Shown: one piece after another, positions 5,758-6,747 of the stretch
How positions within the stretch are numbered: the stretch's first letter is position 1
Layout of the letters: every line of letters begins with the position of its first letter
DNA from: Planctomycetota bacterium
Lineage (GTDB): Bacteria > Planctomycetota > Phycisphaerae > WQYP01 > JAJZKY01
Direction of reading: 5' to 3'
NCBI GenBank assembly: GCA_021803885.1
Contig: JAJZKY010000257.1
Location: forward strand, 1 to 6,747
Length of the DNA: 6,747 nucleotides
Notes under the pieces: generated by a model
The model's input: the letters and a program-made list of their open reading frames with translations, nothing else
Database searches by the model: none
What the model was told of the DNA's origin: nothing
Translations under genes and position numbers: made by a program

Positions 5758-5788
5758 GACCGGGTTGTCTTACAATAGGCATCCGGTC
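5758..5788 (+). promoter_or_regulatory. Candidate promoter/operator of the metal ATPase
   Basis: GACCGG (5758-5763) and CCGGTC (5783-5788) form a perfect 6-bp inverted repeat with a 19-bp spacer. The spacer contains TACAAT (5771-5776), a possible -10 box, and a small TTGT/ACAA dyad (5765-5775). The ATPase start follows 18 nt later. No convincing -35 box is seen at normal spacing. Metal-efflux genes are often controlled by dimeric sensors at such sites, but the regulator here is unknown. Confidence 0.3.
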
Positions 5789-5806
5789 TATTTTGCTGGA
5801 TTAGAC

Positions 5807-6747
5807 ATGACACAAGACCCTTTTTCCACCAAGTCAGATCGTCTCGATACCGCTCTGGCCCCCCCAACGTCCGCCGCCGAGCAGACCGGGGCGATAGCCG
5901 GGAATGTAGACGACCATGAACACAACCATCCCCACGACACGGACGGTAAAAAACGCAAACATCATAAGCACACGCACGAGAAAGACGGGGGAATCGCCTG
6001 CGCTTGCGGCCATGAACACGGCGAAGGAGGCCACACGCACGGCGGTGTGGGTCTGAATTTTCAGTTGACGGTGGTTGTTCCCGTTACCGTCGCCATTCTG
6101 ATTCTGGCCGTTATTCTGTATCAATTTCCGACCGAACAGTCCCTGGCTCGTGGGTTGGGATTGTTGGCCGCCTTTATTTCCGGCGGGCCAATCATCTGGT
6201 CGGCGATCAAGGGGCTGGCGCACGGCCGGATGAACGTGAACGAACTCGTGGCGATGAGCATCATCGGCGCGGTGGCGCTGGGCTGGTTGATTGAAGCCGG
6301 TCTGGTCGCCTTGATTCTCCAGATTGGCGCGCTGATCGAACAGGTTGCCGCCGAAAGCGCGCACAACGCCATCCTGGCGCTGCAAAATCTGGCCCCGATC
6401 CATGCCCGCGTCCGTCGCGACGGGCGCGATGTGGTTATCGGCGCCGAAGAGCTTCAGGCGGACGACATTCTGGTGGTGCAGCCGGGCGAGCGCATCGCCG
6501 GCGATGGCGATGTTCTCAGCGGCTCGACCAGCGTCGATGAGTCGATGGTTACAGGCGAATCGATCCCCGTGGACAAGGCGCCGGGGAGCACGGTCATGGC
6601 CGGCACGATCAATCTCACCGGCTCGGCCCAGGTACGAGTGACCCGGCGGGGCGAAAATTCCGCACTGGGCCAGACCATTGCGCTGGTGCGGCGGGCGCAG
6701 CAGTTTCAACCGCGGATCGTTCGCGCCGCGGATCGTTTCTTCGCTAA
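5807..6747 (+). CDS. Heavy-metal-translocating P1B-type ATPase, N-terminal part
   Basis: The first 313 codons of an inner-membrane metal pump are present; the frame is still open at the window edge. Residues 37-78 are rich in metal ligands, with 12 His and the pair Cys65/Cys67, and stand in place of the usual CxxC-type HMA domain. Hydrophobic segments follow at about 82-107 and 113-139, then a paired region at about 144-183 (starting MNVNELVAMSIIGA). The actuator domain contains VQPGERIAGDG (224-234) and the dephosphorylation motif DESMVTGES (244-252). The CPC-type membrane motif, the phosphorylation site DKTGT and the nucleotide-binding domain would lie beyond the edge, so subgroup and metal cannot be settled. 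The His-rich tail suggests zinc, cobalt or a similar divalent ion. ATG at 5807 follows a GGA by 6 nt; the frame opens at a stop at 5741. A separate regulatory region precedes it, so it need not belong to the ketosynthase operon. Confidence 0.92.
   Translation, partial: MTQDPFSTKSDRLDTALAPPTSAAEQTGAIAGNVDDHEHNHPHDTDGKKRKHHKHTHEKDGGIACACGHEHGEGGHTHGGVGLNFQLTVVVPVTVAILILAVILYQFPTEQSLARGLGLLAAFISGGPIIWSAIKGLAHGRMNVNELVAMSIIGAVALGWLIEAGLVALILQIGALIEQVAAESAHNAILALQNLAPIHARVRRDGRDVVIGAEELQADDILVVQPGERIAGDGDVLSGSTSVDESMVTGESIPVDKAPGSTVMAGTINLTGSAQVRVTRRGENSALGQTIALVRRAQQFQPRIVRAADRFFA

Noticed and set aside
4340..5782. 480-residue minus-strand open frame
   Set aside because: It is antisense to the complete ketosynthase at 4331-5647. 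Its Gly/Ala/Arg/His-rich composition is typical of a shadow frame in GC-rich coding DNA.
5834..6709. 291-residue minus-strand open frame
   Set aside because: It is a shadow of the P1B ATPase, whose forward frame carries the actuator motif and His-rich tail.

Overview
This is a GC-rich bacterial window holding ordinary chromosomal genes on both strands, with no mobile element, CRISPR array or rRNA. The lineage cannot be fixed from sequence alone. The adjacent pair of divergent FabF-like genes and the weak Shine-Dalgarno sites would suit a Planctomycetota/PVC-type bacterium, but that is a low-confidence guess.

Layout. At 41-604 (+) is an unrecognised membrane-anchored protein; its GTG start overlaps a stop codon in another frame, so it may follow an upstream gene. 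At 727-801 (-) is tRNA-Val(GAC) with a recognisable promoter. At 1001-2104 (-) is queG, epoxyqueuosine reductase, the last enzyme of queuosine synthesis. Upstream of it on the same strand, at 2163-2465, is a small one-helix membrane protein. The 58-nt gap between them contains three mutually complementary arms that could form two competing hairpins. A divergent intergenic region of about 470 bp (2466-2936) holds a candidate promoter for each strand, a perfect dyad and a possible 34-codon ORF. At 2937-4286 and 4331-5647 (+) lie two ketosynthase-fold genes 44 bp apart. At 5807 (+) a metal-transporting P1B-type ATPase begins with a His-rich N-terminus and runs off the right edge.

The most interesting part is the ketosynthase pair. 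The second protein has the complete Cys-His-His catalytic set. The first aligns with it but has Gln for Cys, Pro for the first His and Asp for the second. That is the signature of a chain-length-factor (KS-beta) partner rather than a second enzyme, so the pair is probably a KS-alpha/KS-beta heterodimer for an unidentified fatty-acid-like or polyketide product. Its gene order, beta before alpha, is opposite to the order usual in actinomycete type II polyketide clusters. No acyl carrier protein, ketoreductase or other tailoring gene lies in the window, so the product cannot be named. The queuosine, tRNA, transporter and ketosynthase genes look like separate transcription units with no shared pathway.
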